Source: CBDTTM01 sp965363355 (GTDB lineage: Bacteria; Bacillota; Negativicutes; Selenomonadales; Selenomonadaceae). From it: a stretch of 19,807 nucleotides of DNA. Each line of letters starts with the position of its first letter. The first letter of the stretch is position 1. The position numbers and the translations under genes are program-made. This document shows positions 1 to 7,059 of this stretch, one piece after another. Under the pieces are notes generated by a model. It had not been told where the DNA came from, searched no databases, and saw only the letters and a list, made by a program, of their open reading frames with translations. The stretch covers positions 1 to 19,807 of the forward strand of contig CBDTTM010000026.1 of assembly GCA_965363355.1 (NCBI GenBank), written 5' to 3'.

Positions 1-498
1 TCAAAAGAGATTGTACAGATAGCACATGCTGCGGATGTGAGCGTTGAAGGCGAGCTTGGTTATATGAACAATGAGGATGGTTCAATGGAACCGGGCGTGT
101 GCTTGGAAAATGGTTATACCACGGTTGCCGCAGCCGAAGAATATGCAGCGGCTGCTGGCGTAGATGCCCTTGCGATTGCCATTGGCAATGCGCACGGCAT
201 ATACAAGGGCATACCGACGCTTGATTTTGCACGCTTGGCGGCCATTGAAAAAAACGTTGCTATACCACTTGTCTTGCACGGAAGTTCGGGTATTCCGGCA
301 GAAGCTTTAAAGCAGGCAATCGAACTTGGGATTCGTAAGATAAATATCAATACAGAAGTATCGACGCAGGGAATAAAGACGGCTCGGGAGTTTTTGGCAC
401 AAAATACAGATGCCAACACTCGTTTTGAAACGATGGCTAAAGCCGCTGAAAATGCGATGGAAGCTAAGATAAGAGAATATATGGACTTGTTCAAATAA
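1..498 (+). CDS. Class II (zinc) ketose-bisphosphate aldolase, C-terminal part
   Basis: This gene is cut by the left edge. The frame is open from base 1, so the GTG at 37 is an internal valine and not a start. The visible 165 residues carry the C-terminal half of a class II aldolase: VEGELG (a conserved glutamate), a metal-ligand histidine in NAHGIYKG, a second in VLHGSSGIP with the glycines that hold the phosphate, and NINTEVS matching the NIDTD-type phosphate-binding segment. The family cleaves ketose (bis)phosphates to dihydroxyacetone phosphate plus an aldehyde in the cytoplasm. It differs clearly from the second aldolase at 4316 (HGSSG against HGGTG, NINT against NIAT), so it is a paralogue with perhaps a different substrate. 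A GntP-type permease follows 67 bp downstream, probably in the same operon, which points to a sugar acid or a related ketose. The exact substrate cannot be told from this part. Confidence 0.88.
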   Translation, partial: SKEIVQIAHAADVSVEGELGYMNNEDGSMEPGVCLENGYTTVAAAEEYAAAAGVDALAIAIGNAHGIYKGIPTLDFARLAAIEKNVAIPLVLHGSSGIPAEALKQAIELGIRKININTEVSTQGIKTAREFLAQNTDANTRFETMAKAAENAMEAKIREYMDLFK

Positions 499-565
499 AT
501 CGGTAGCAGTGCCTTAGAGTCAAAAGCTGAGGGCACGCAGTTCGGCAATATAGGAGGAATTTGTG

Positions 566-1900
566 ATGGAAACCACATTTCTGGTATTTACTTTGTTCAC
601 GGCAATCTTACTCGTTGTTTTTTTAATTATGCGATTACATTTACACGCATTTGTCAGCTTGGTCATCGCTTGCATGTATGTTGGCTTTTTGACCGGAATG
701 CCTTTGGCGAAAATCTGCACCTCGATTGAAGCCGGGATGGGCAGCACATTGGGATTTTTGGCGACGGTCCTGGGTATGGGCAGCATTTTAGGCAAGATGC
801 TCGAAATGTCAGGTGGAGCGGAACGGTTGGCACGTACCTTGATTAACAAGCTTGGCAAAGAACGCGCCAATTGGGCGATGATGGTTGTAGGCCTTATTAC
901 AGGCATCCCTGTATTTTTTCAGGTGGGATTTGTCTTATTGATTCCACTGGTTATCAGTGTCGCAAGAGCCACTGGCATGTCGATTGTTGCCATTGGCGTA
1001 CCGATGGGCGTGTCCTTGCAGATCGTGCATTGCATGCTGCCACCTCATCCGGCAGCAATGGCAATCGCTGCTACATTGAATGCCGATATCGGTAAAGTGA
1101 TCATGTTGGGGCTTATTGTTTGCATTATCGCAGCTACGATTGCTGGTCCGATTTGGACGAGATTCATCAAAAAAAGCATAACGGTCAATTTGCCAGCATT
1201 AAATGTTGCGGTTAAAGAAATCAAAGATGAAGAACTGCCGAAATTTGGCATTACATTATTTACGATTTTATTGCCGATGCTGATCATGGTTTCAAAAACA
1301 ATTTTTGATTTGACGGCAGCAAAGACTTCTGAACTTGCGCCTGTTGTCAATTTTATTGGTAATCCAATTACGGCATTGCTCATCTCAGCGTTTTTTGCTT
1401 ATTGGTCTTTAGGTTTAGCTAGAGGTTTTAAAATGCAGGATCTATTAAAGTTTACGGATCAATCATTCGCTCCAGTAGCAGGGATTTTACTGGTCATTGG
1501 AGCTGGTGGGGCATTTAATCGTGTGCTAATAGACAGTGGTCTTGGCATTAAATTGGGGGAAGTCCTCACCGGACTGTCACTAAGTCCTTTGATTCTGGCT
1601 TGGATTGTCGCTGCTGTCATGCGCTTTTCCGTTGGTTCGGCTACCGTTGCGATGATGACCGCGACTGGAATCGTCATGCCGATGCTCGTGCAGTATCCGG
1701 GGCTTGACCCGGCACTAGTCGCTTTGGCTGTAGGTTCGGGAGCAATCTGTTTTTCTCATGTAACGGATTCTGGTTTTTGGATCGTAAAGGAATATTTTGG
1801 GCTGAGTGTACAAGATGCACTCAAATCGTATACTTTGGCAACTTGCATCGCTTCAGTTGTCGCCATTAGTGTGACCTTGGTTTTATCAAAAATAATATAA
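566..1900 (+). CDS. GntP-family gluconate/sugar-acid:H+ symporter
   Basis: The product has 444 residues, the usual length for the gluconate permease family, and is almost wholly hydrophobic with about a dozen likely membrane segments. Family-type stretches are visible: GFLATVLGMGSILGKMLE near residue 70, GLITGIPVFFQVGFVLLIPL around 110-130, and LPPHPAAMAIAA around 160. GntP proteins import gluconate or related sugar acids with protons across the inner membrane. I chose ATG 566 over GTG 563 because AGGAGG at 552-557 sits 8 bases from the ATG and only 5 from the GTG. It lies 67 bp after the aldolase with no terminator between them, and a strong terminator follows, so the two look like the end of one operon. 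The substrate is not shown by the sequence; whether it belongs to inositol metabolism is open. Confidence 0.9.
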   Translation: METTFLVFTLFTAILLVVFLIMRLHLHAFVSLVIACMYVGFLTGMPLAKICTSIEAGMGSTLGFLATVLGMGSILGKMLEMSGGAERLARTLINKLGKERANWAMMVVGLITGIPVFFQVGFVLLIPLVISVARATGMSIVAIGVPMGVSLQIVHCMLPPHPAAMAIAATLNADIGKVIMLGLIVCIIAATIAGPIWTRFIKKSITVNLPALNVAVKEIKDEELPKFGITLFTILLPMLIMVSKTIFDLTAAKTSELAPVVNFIGNPITALLISAFFAYWSLGLARGFKMQDLLKFTDQSFAPVAGILLVIGAGGAFNRVLIDSGLGIKLGEVLTGLSLSPLILAWIVAAVMRFSVGSATVAMMTATGIVMPMLVQYPGLDPALVALAVGSGAICFSHVTDSGFWIVKEYFGLSVQDALKSYTLATCIASVVAISVTLVLSKII

Positions 1901-1912
1901 GCCAATTGCATA

Positions 1913-1947
1913 AAAAAGCTCCGACGGAATTGCCGTCGGAGCTTTTT
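1913..1947. terminator. Bidirectional intrinsic terminator between convergent genes
   Basis: A perfect stem pairs AGCTCCGACGG (1917-1927) with CCGTCGGAGCT (1933-1943) around a 5-base loop, flanked by A5 on the left and T5 on the right. The flanking tracts give a U-run in either direction, so it can stop both the permease (+) and the regulator (-) that converge here. Confidence 0.93.
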
Positions 1948-1959
1948 GCGTATGTGCCA

Positions 1960-2736
1960 TTATTCTATATGATTAGTTGAAGGTGTCAGGACTTCAACGT
2001 CATTTTGACGGAAATACTCTTGATATTCTGCCGGCGGTTCTTTGTCGATGATGATGTAATTCAGATCTTGTATCTGGCAATAGGTCATTAAGGAAGCGAT
2101 GCCAATTTTTGAAGAATCGATGAGAAGAACTTTAGTGTTGTTTTTTTGTGCAAGATAATGCTTGATTTCACATTCTAGCGGAGAGGCATTGGTTACGCCA
2201 TTTTCCAAAGAAATCCCGGTTGTAGCAAAAAAGGTCTTGGCAATGTTGTAGTTGCTAAGACAGGCTAGTACACTGGCACCGACAAACGCTTTGGATGGAA
2301 GATACAAAGCTCCGCCTGTTGCAATTACATTGAGTTGGCTGTATGCCGAAGCGGCATTGATGACATCCATGCTGGCGGTCACGATCGTTATGTTGCTTTT
2401 TTCGGCTAGATAGGGAATCATGTGCACGGTGGTCGTTCCTGAGTCGATGTAGATCACATCGCCATTGCATACGAGTTCAGCTGCGATGCGGGCAATTTGT
2501 TTCTTTTGAAGGGAGTTTTTGACTACCCTTGCGGCAAAAGGTTCCGGGGCGTTGTTGATGGGGTTTAACATGATGCCGCCATAAACTTTTTTGATGGTTC
2601 CGCGTTTTTCAAGCTCCGCGATATCTCGTCGTATCGTATTTTTAGAAACCTCGAAAATATCACATAATTTGTTGATAGAAATACTGTGACTGTCATCAAG
2701 CAATTCTTGGATTTTATTGATTCGATTGAACTTCAT
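1960..2736 (-). CDS. iolR: DeoR-family repressor of the iol operon
   Basis: The product has 258 residues (B. subtilis IolR has about 251). The N-terminal winged helix-turn-helix lies at about residues 5-56, with recognition helix VSKNTIRRDI and the wing GTIKKVYGG. The C-terminal sugar-phosphate sensing domain shows DSGTTT (98-103), a SMDVINAAS stretch, and a SKAFVGA segment. From memory of B. subtilis IolR, the matches VSKNT-RRDI, KVYGG, IDSGTTT, YNI-K-F, TG and the SK-G stretch run in the same order, so I call it IolR rather than a generic DeoR protein. In Bacillus this repressor is released by 2-deoxy-5-keto-gluconate 6-phosphate, the IolC product. It is transcribed divergently from the adh-iolJCBD operon, whose promoter carries a matching tandem 11-mer operator. 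The start ATG at 2736 has GAGGTG upstream on the minus strand. Confidence 0.87.
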   Translation of the reverse strand: MKFNRINKIQELLDDSHSISINKLCDIFEVSKNTIRRDIAELEKRGTIKKVYGGIMLNPINNAPEPFAARVVKNSLQKKQIARIAAELVCNGDVIYIDSGTTTVHMIPYLAEKSNITIVTASMDVINAASAYSQLNVIATGGALYLPSKAFVGASVLACLSNYNIAKTFFATTGISLENGVTNASPLECEIKHYLAQKNNTKVLLIDSSKIGIASLMTYCQIQDLNYIIIDKEPPAEYQEYFRQNDVEVLTPSTNHIE

Positions 2737-2812
2737 TAAGGCACCTCAGTTCTTTTGAGATTAACTTCATCATAATGTATCTAAAAAAATAAGCATATGT
2801 TGAGTAAGTATC

Positions 2813-2856
2813 TTGGCTCTATTATAAATGCCAGTTAAAAAATATACAAGAGCCAA
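2813..2856. repeat. Inverted repeat bracketing the iolR promoter
   Basis: TTGGCTCT (2813-2820) and AGAGCCAA (2849-2856) are perfect 8-bp inverted arms 28 bp apart. One arm covers the expected start point and the other abuts the -35 of the predicted iolR promoter, a layout that suits an operator for autoregulation or for another regulator. Confidence 0.4.
2821..2849 (-). promoter_or_regulatory. Probable promoter of iolR
   Basis: On the minus strand a perfect -10 TATAAT (plus-strand ATTATA, 2821-2826) lies 17 bp from a partial -35 TTGTAT (plus-strand 2844-2849). Transcription would start near 2814, leaving a leader of about 78 bases. An 8-bp inverted repeat brackets it (TTGGCTCT 2813-2820, AGAGCCAA 2849-2856). 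Consensus inspection only. Confidence 0.5.
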
Positions 2857-2861
2857 AATAA

Positions 2862-2893
2862 AAAAATGCATAGGAGTAAATTTATGCATTTTT
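2862..2893. repeat. 11-bp perfect inverted repeat in the divergent control region
   Basis: AAAAATGCATA (2862-2872) pairs exactly with TATGCATTTTT (2883-2893) around 10 bases. The stem is A+T-rich, so it is a poor terminator for the plus strand, although the right arm ends in T5. It lies between the two divergent promoters and may be a regulator site. The rest of the 392-bp gap shows no open reading frame that I would support. Confidence 0.45.
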
Positions 2894-3030
2894 AGAGCGG
2901 GAGATTGTTTTCATATAGATAAAAATTGCTTTTTTTAAATCAATTATAGATGCCTTTTATGTTCGTTGACGGGATCATTCTCAGTTAAAAAAATAAAATT
3001 GGTTATATTCAGAAAATATTATAAAAAGTA

Positions 3031-3059
3031 TTGACAAGCGAATATAAATATATTAAATT
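3031..3059 (+). promoter_or_regulatory. Probable promoter of the adh-iolJCBD operon
   Basis: A perfect -35 TTGACA (3031-3036) is followed after 17 bp by TAAATT (3054-3059; 4 of 6 consensus bases). Transcription would start near 3066, inside the 11-mer array, so a bound repressor would block it. The leader to the ATG at 3129 is about 63 bases. Confidence 0.65.
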
Positions 3060-3060
3060 A

Positions 3061-3104
3061 TAACCGTAAGGTAATCAAAACATTATCAAAAAGAAACTAA
3101 ATAT
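3061..3104 (+). promoter_or_regulatory. Putative IolR operator: four tandem 11-mers
   Basis: Four head-to-tail 11-mers occur without gaps: TAACCGTAAGG (3061), TAATCAAAACA (3072), TTATCAAAAAG (3083) and AAACTAAATAT (3094). Against the B. subtilis IolR operator consensus WRAYCAADARD (recalled from the literature on the iol divergon) they match at 9, 10, 10 and 9 of 11 positions. The array starts 2 bp after the -10 element. The degenerate consensus and A+T-rich DNA make single matches cheap; the exact 11-bp period at the promoter beside an IolR-type gene is the real evidence. Confidence 0.6.
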
Positions 3105-3128
3105 ACTCAGAAAAAAGAGGGAAAACAA

Positions 3129-4280
3129 ATGGGAAATGTATTTTTGGTTCCACAGAAAATAATATCCGGCACAGACGCAATCAGCGATCTGGGGCTCCAT
3201 ATCGAAGGTAAAGGAAAAAAGGCATTGCTCGTAACCGATGAATTCATGGTGAAATTCGGCAATGCTGCCAAAGTCACAGAAGTTTTGGATAACGTGAATA
3301 TTGCTTATTCTATTTACGCTGGAGCGAACAGTGAACCAACCGATAAGATTGTTGCGGCTGGCGTTGATATGTATAAAAAAGAAGGTTGTGATTTTTTGAT
3401 TGCCCTTGGCGGCGGCAGTCCGATCGATACGGCTAAAGCCATTGGCTTTATGGCTGATAGTGCTGGCAAAATCAGCGATTATATGCATAAGGTCATTGAT
3501 ACTAAGGTTCCATATCTAGTCGCTATTCCAACAACTGCCGGAACGGGATCGGAAGCAACGAAGTTTACGATTATCGCTGATACGACAAATAACGTGAAGA
3601 TGCTTTTGGCTGGACCATCGATCTTGCCAGCTCTGGCAGTAATCGATCCAGCTTTCACCATGACGGCACCGCCTAAAGTAACTTCTGCTACAGGCGTCGA
3701 TGCACTGACGCATGCGATTGAATCGTATACTTCCCGCAAAGCACAGCCACTATCCGATGTATTTGCGTTATCGGCAATCAAGCGCATCCACAAGAATTTG
3801 CCGCTTTGCTTCAAAGATGGGAAAAATGAAACTGCTCGCCTAGAAATGTCTTTGGGGGCACATGAAGCAGGCATAGCCTTCAACAATGCATCGGTCACGA
3901 TCGTACATGGCATGAGCCGCCCAATCGGTGCGCTATTCCATATTGCTCATGGTGTATCCAATGCGGTATTGCTGCCAGCCTGCCTTGCCTTTGCCATTGC
4001 AGAAAATACGGCAAGATTTGCCGAAATCGGTCGCATCATGGGGGTTGCAGATGACAGTACAAGCGATGAAGCAGCCGCAAAATCCATGGTTGAAGAAGTT
4101 GCTCGTTTTTGTAAAGAACTTGAGATCCCAACACTTAGTGAACTTGGCGTAGACAAGGATTCGTATATGGCACAGCTCGACAAGATGGCAGACGATGCCC
4201 TCGAAAGCGGCAGCCCACAAAATACGTTCCGTGTACCGACTAAAGAGCAAGTCATAGAAATTTACAAGAAATTATTTTAA
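3129..4280 (+). CDS. Iron-containing (group III) alcohol dehydrogenase, candidate malonate-semialdehyde reductase
   Basis: The product has 383 residues, typical for group III alcohol dehydrogenases, which reduce aldehydes with NAD(P)H using iron in the cytoplasm. The N-terminal dinucleotide domain shows GGGSPID (94-100) and PTTAGTGSE (134-142). The expected metal ligands are all present with family spacing: D191 and H195 in GVDALTHAIE, H260 in VHGMS, H274 in AHGVSNAVLLP. The start ATG follows AGAGGG. It is the first gene of the iol operon, 35 bp ahead of iolJ, and just downstream of the IolR-type operator. IolJ makes malonate semialdehyde, and no iolA lies in this window, so reduction of that aldehyde to 3-hydroxypropionate is the simplest role. 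Substrate is inferred from position, not from residues; a general aldehyde or diol dehydrogenase is possible. Confidence 0.9.
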   Translation: MGNVFLVPQKIISGTDAISDLGLHIEGKGKKALLVTDEFMVKFGNAAKVTEVLDNVNIAYSIYAGANSEPTDKIVAAGVDMYKKEGCDFLIALGGGSPIDTAKAIGFMADSAGKISDYMHKVIDTKVPYLVAIPTTAGTGSEATKFTIIADTTNNVKMLLAGPSILPALAVIDPAFTMTAPPKVTSATGVDALTHAIESYTSRKAQPLSDVFALSAIKRIHKNLPLCFKDGKNETARLEMSLGAHEAGIAFNNASVTIVHGMSRPIGALFHIAHGVSNAVLLPACLAFAIAENTARFAEIGRIMGVADDSTSDEAAAKSMVEEVARFCKELEIPTLSELGVDKDSYMAQLDKMADDALESGSPQNTFRVPTKEQVIEIYKKLF

Positions 4281-4315
4281 GGATTCGCTAAATAAGCTTT
4301 TTAGGAGGAGAAAAA

Positions 4316-5161
4316 ATGCCACTGGTTAAACTGACAGATCTTTTGAAAAATATAAAAGACAATACCTATGCAGTTGGCTCATTTAACGTTTCCAATATGG
4401 AGATGGCCATGGGTGCAGTCAAGGCAGCAGAAGCGCTTAATGCACCACTTATCATGCAGATTGCTGAAGGCCGCCTTCGGTATTCGCCTTTAGAGATTTT
4501 GGGACCGATGATGGTAGCCGCAGCTAAAAAATCACGCGTGCCGACGGCTGTACATTTAGATCACGGTGCTACGATTGAGACGATAAAGCTAGCCCTTGAT
4601 GTTGGCTTTACTTCCGTGATGTTTGATGGCTCTAAATATTCTTTGGAAGAAAACATACAAAAAACTAAAGAGATAAAGGAATTGGCGCGTAAATATAACG
4701 CTGATATCGAGGCTGAAATCGGTCAGGTCGGCGGGGCTGAAGGCGACTATAAAAGTGTGGATATTTGCATAACAAGTGTTGAAGACGCCAAACATTTTGC
4801 TGAAGCAACCGGAGTCGATGCACTGGCTGTTGCGATTGGAACGGCTCATGGAAATTATAAAGAACAGCCGAAACTTCGCATGGATCGTCTTAAAGAAATC
4901 GTTGCCGAAGTCAAGTGCCCACTCGTTCTTCATGGTGGGACAGGGCTGACAAAAGAGGATTTTGAGAATTGTGTGACTAATGGAATAAAGAAGATCAACA
5001 TAGCAACGGCTTCTTATGACAGTGTGGCAAAAAAAGTGAAGGAAGTCGTCAAGGAGAATCCGGCGGCAAATTTCTTTGATTTGAGCAATGCAGCAGTAGA
5101 AGCAACTTGTGAAAACATTGAAAAGCATATGTTGATTTTTGGTTTGCAAGATAAGGCTTGA
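4316..5161 (+). CDS. iolJ: 6-phospho-5-dehydro-2-deoxy-D-gluconate aldolase (class II aldolase)
   Basis: The product has 281 residues, full length for the FbaA/IolJ group. Visible class II features are catalytic Asp82 and metal ligand His83 in HLDHG, the glutamates of IEAEIG (132-136), metal ligands His178 (GTAHGNYK) and His206 (VLHGGTG), and the phosphate-binding GGTG (207-210) and NIAT (228-231). IolJ cleaves 2-deoxy-5-keto-gluconate 6-phosphate to dihydroxyacetone phosphate and malonate semialdehyde. Fold and residues alone cannot separate this from fructose- or tagatose-bisphosphate aldolase; the position between the dehydrogenase and iolC, 13 bp ahead of the latter, decides the call. AGGAGG at 4303-4308 precedes the ATG. 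Confidence 0.85.
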   Translation: MPLVKLTDLLKNIKDNTYAVGSFNVSNMEMAMGAVKAAEALNAPLIMQIAEGRLRYSPLEILGPMMVAAAKKSRVPTAVHLDHGATIETIKLALDVGFTSVMFDGSKYSLEENIQKTKEIKELARKYNADIEAEIGQVGGAEGDYKSVDICITSVEDAKHFAEATGVDALAVAIGTAHGNYKEQPKLRMDRLKEIVAEVKCPLVLHGGTGLTKEDFENCVTNGIKKINIATASYDSVAKKVKEVVKENPAANFFDLSNAAVEATCENIEKHMLIFGLQDKA

Positions 5162-5174
5162 GGAGGATAAAACA

Positions 5175-6206
5175 ATGGCAGTAATTGAATTTGACCAAAG
5201 CAAAAAAAGAGATCTCGTGTTGATTGGCCGGGTAACGATTGATTTTAATCCCAATGAATTGAACCGCACGCTTGATAAGGTGGAAACTTTTTCGATGTAT
5301 CTGGGCGGATCCCCAGGGAATATGGCAGTTGGTGTAAATAAACTTGGCAAGAATGTCGGCTTTATCGGCTGCGTATCAGACGACCAGTTCGGCACATTTA
5401 TTTTGAATTATTTCAAAGATAGAAATATCGATGTCTCGCAGATGGTACGGGCAAAAAACGGTGAAAACCTCGGACTGACCTTTACCGAAATATCGAGCCC
5501 GACCGACAGCCAGATCTTGATGTACAGAAATGGTGTTGCAGATTTGCAAATCGCACCACAGGACATTTCTGAAGAATATATCGCTAACAGCAAAATATTG
5601 CTGATTTCGGGCACGGCACTGGCGGCAAGTCCTTCACGTGAAGCTTGCTTATTGGCTGTGCAATATGCCAAAAAACATGGTGTTAAAGTCATTTTTGATA
5701 TCGACTATCGCGAATACACATGGAAATCAAAAGAAGAGTTGGCGATTTATTATTCCTTGCTCGGCAGCATGAGCGATATCATCATTGGGTCAAGAGAAGA
5801 ATTCGATCTCATGGAAAATATTCCGGCGGACAGTGGCATTGCCAATCATGAACTTGCCGAAAAATACATAGGTTTCGGCAATAAAATTGTCATCATCAAG
5901 CATGGCAAAAAAGGGTCGATTGCTTATACCGCCGATAAAGAAGCTTTTAAAGTGGATTCTTATCATATCAAACTTCTGAAATCCTTTGGTGGCGGCGATG
6001 CGTATGGCTCCGCTTTTGTCTATGGACTGCTTGAAGGCTGGTCAATCGAAGAAGCACTCAAATATGCTACGGCACATGCCGCTATGGTTGTGGCAAGCCA
6101 TAGTTGCTCGAATGCGATGCAGACGGTAAAGCAAATTGAAGAGTTCACCAAAGAGCATAAAGATGAAAAGGTCATCACTAAGCTCGATTGGAGAGATGAC
6201 ATATGA
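5175..6206 (+). CDS. iolC: 5-dehydro-2-deoxygluconokinase
   Basis: The product has 343 residues and is a PfkB-family (ribokinase-like) sugar kinase that phosphorylates 2-deoxy-5-keto-D-gluconate at C6 with ATP. The N-terminal sugar-binding part has YLGGSPGNMAVGVNKLG (42-58); the C-terminal signature FGGGDAYGSAF (271-281) holds the catalytic base Asp275. The usual GAGD of the family reads GGGD here, a mild variant of the anion hole. SPTDSQILMYRNGVADLQI (109-127) is typical of IolC. ATG 5175 is chosen because AGGAGG (5161-5166) lies 8 bases upstream; an in-frame upstream start at 5139 would overlap iolJ and has no such site. The stop TGA overlaps the iolB start by four bases (ATGA). Confidence 0.93.
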   Translation: MAVIEFDQSKKRDLVLIGRVTIDFNPNELNRTLDKVETFSMYLGGSPGNMAVGVNKLGKNVGFIGCVSDDQFGTFILNYFKDRNIDVSQMVRAKNGENLGLTFTEISSPTDSQILMYRNGVADLQIAPQDISEEYIANSKILLISGTALAASPSREACLLAVQYAKKHGVKVIFDIDYREYTWKSKEELAIYYSLLGSMSDIIIGSREEFDLMENIPADSGIANHELAEKYIGFGNKIVIIKHGKKGSIAYTADKEAFKVDSYHIKLLKSFGGGDAYGSAFVYGLLEGWSIEEALKYATAHAAMVVASHSCSNAMQTVKQIEEFTKEHKDEKVITKLDWRDDI

Positions 6207-6991
6207 AATTCGGGCGTTTAGGCGAATTGAAACATGGCTATAATGCTATGACGACTTGTGACAGTGAAATGCTCATGGATATCGGCTATCAGGTCATGGA
6301 CGTCGAGGAAGTTTTGAAATTTCAAGATGAAAGCAAAGAAACAGCTTTTGTTATCTTACAGGGTAAAGTAGAAATCAGCTGGGAAGGCAAAAAAGAAATT
6401 ATGGAGCGTGAATCGCTTTTTGATGATAATCCTTACTGCTTGCATGTACCAGCGGGCATGATCGTTGTGATCAAAGCTAAGACAGCAGCGCAGGTCTTGA
6501 TCCAAAAGACTGAAAATGAGACTAAATTTGCTGCCGTATTCTATTTCCCTAAAGATGTACAATGCGATCAGTTTGGTGCAGGAATGTGGAATGGTACAGC
6601 AGAACGCACGGTTCGTACAATATTTGATTATACGAATGCACCGTATTCGAATATGGTCAATGGGGAAGTTATCAACCGTCCGGGCCGCTGGTCAGGCTAT
6701 ATTCCGCACACACATCCACAACCGGAGGTCTATACGTATAAATTCAATCATCCACAAGGCTTTGGGGCTTCTTTTATCGGTGATGATGCCTTTAAGATCA
6801 CGCATAACAGCTGGTCGGCGATTCCTGGCGGCGACAGCCATCCGCAGGTAACCGCACCTGGTTATGCGATGTGGTATAGTTGGATGATTCGCCATCTTCC
6901 GGGTGATCCATGGAATAAGACGAGAACAGATGAGCCTGAACATGTATGGCTTCTTGATCCTGCGGCAAAAATCTGGCCTGCGGATAAATAA
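6203..6991 (+). CDS. iolB: 5-deoxy-glucuronate isomerase
   Basis: The product has 262 residues and belongs to the KduI/IolB bicupin family. IolB converts 5-deoxy-D-glucuronate to 2-deoxy-5-keto-D-gluconate in the cytoplasm, between IolD and IolC. The metal-binding cluster PHTHPQPEVYTYKF gives His169, His171 and Glu175, and GGDSHPQV supplies His213; SFIGDD and the TDEPEHVWLLDP tail are also characteristic. It starts within the iolC stop codon (ATGA overlap), which implies translational coupling, since no clear independent Shine-Dalgarno sequence is seen in GGAGAGATGAC. A 68-bp spacer with no terminator separates it from iolD. Confidence 0.94.
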   Translation: MKFGRLGELKHGYNAMTTCDSEMLMDIGYQVMDVEEVLKFQDESKETAFVILQGKVEISWEGKKEIMERESLFDDNPYCLHVPAGMIVVIKAKTAAQVLIQKTENETKFAAVFYFPKDVQCDQFGAGMWNGTAERTVRTIFDYTNAPYSNMVNGEVINRPGRWSGYIPHTHPQPEVYTYKFNHPQGFGASFIGDDAFKITHNSWSAIPGGDSHPQVTAPGYAMWYSWMIRHLPGDPWNKTRTDEPEHVWLLDPAAKIWPADK

Positions 6992-7059
6992 GCACAGCTG
7001 TGTTTATAATTTTTGAGAAATGATCTTTAGTATATAGTCAGCGCGAAAGGGTGAAGAAA

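Noticed and set aside
2995..3005. Reverse-oriented IolR-like 11-mer (AAAATTGGTTA)
   Set aside because: It fits at 9 of 11 but is single, inverted relative to the array and in A/T-rich DNA where such matches are expected by chance.
3075..3488. 137-codon minus-strand frame running from the adh gene into its promoter
   Set aside because: It is antisense to adh, covers the promoter-operator DNA, and has no recognisable motif.
4589..5395. 268-codon open frame on the minus strand opposite iolJ and iolC
   Set aside because: It lies antisense to two clear genes, its protein is low-complexity-like with no recognisable family, and it has no ribosome site.
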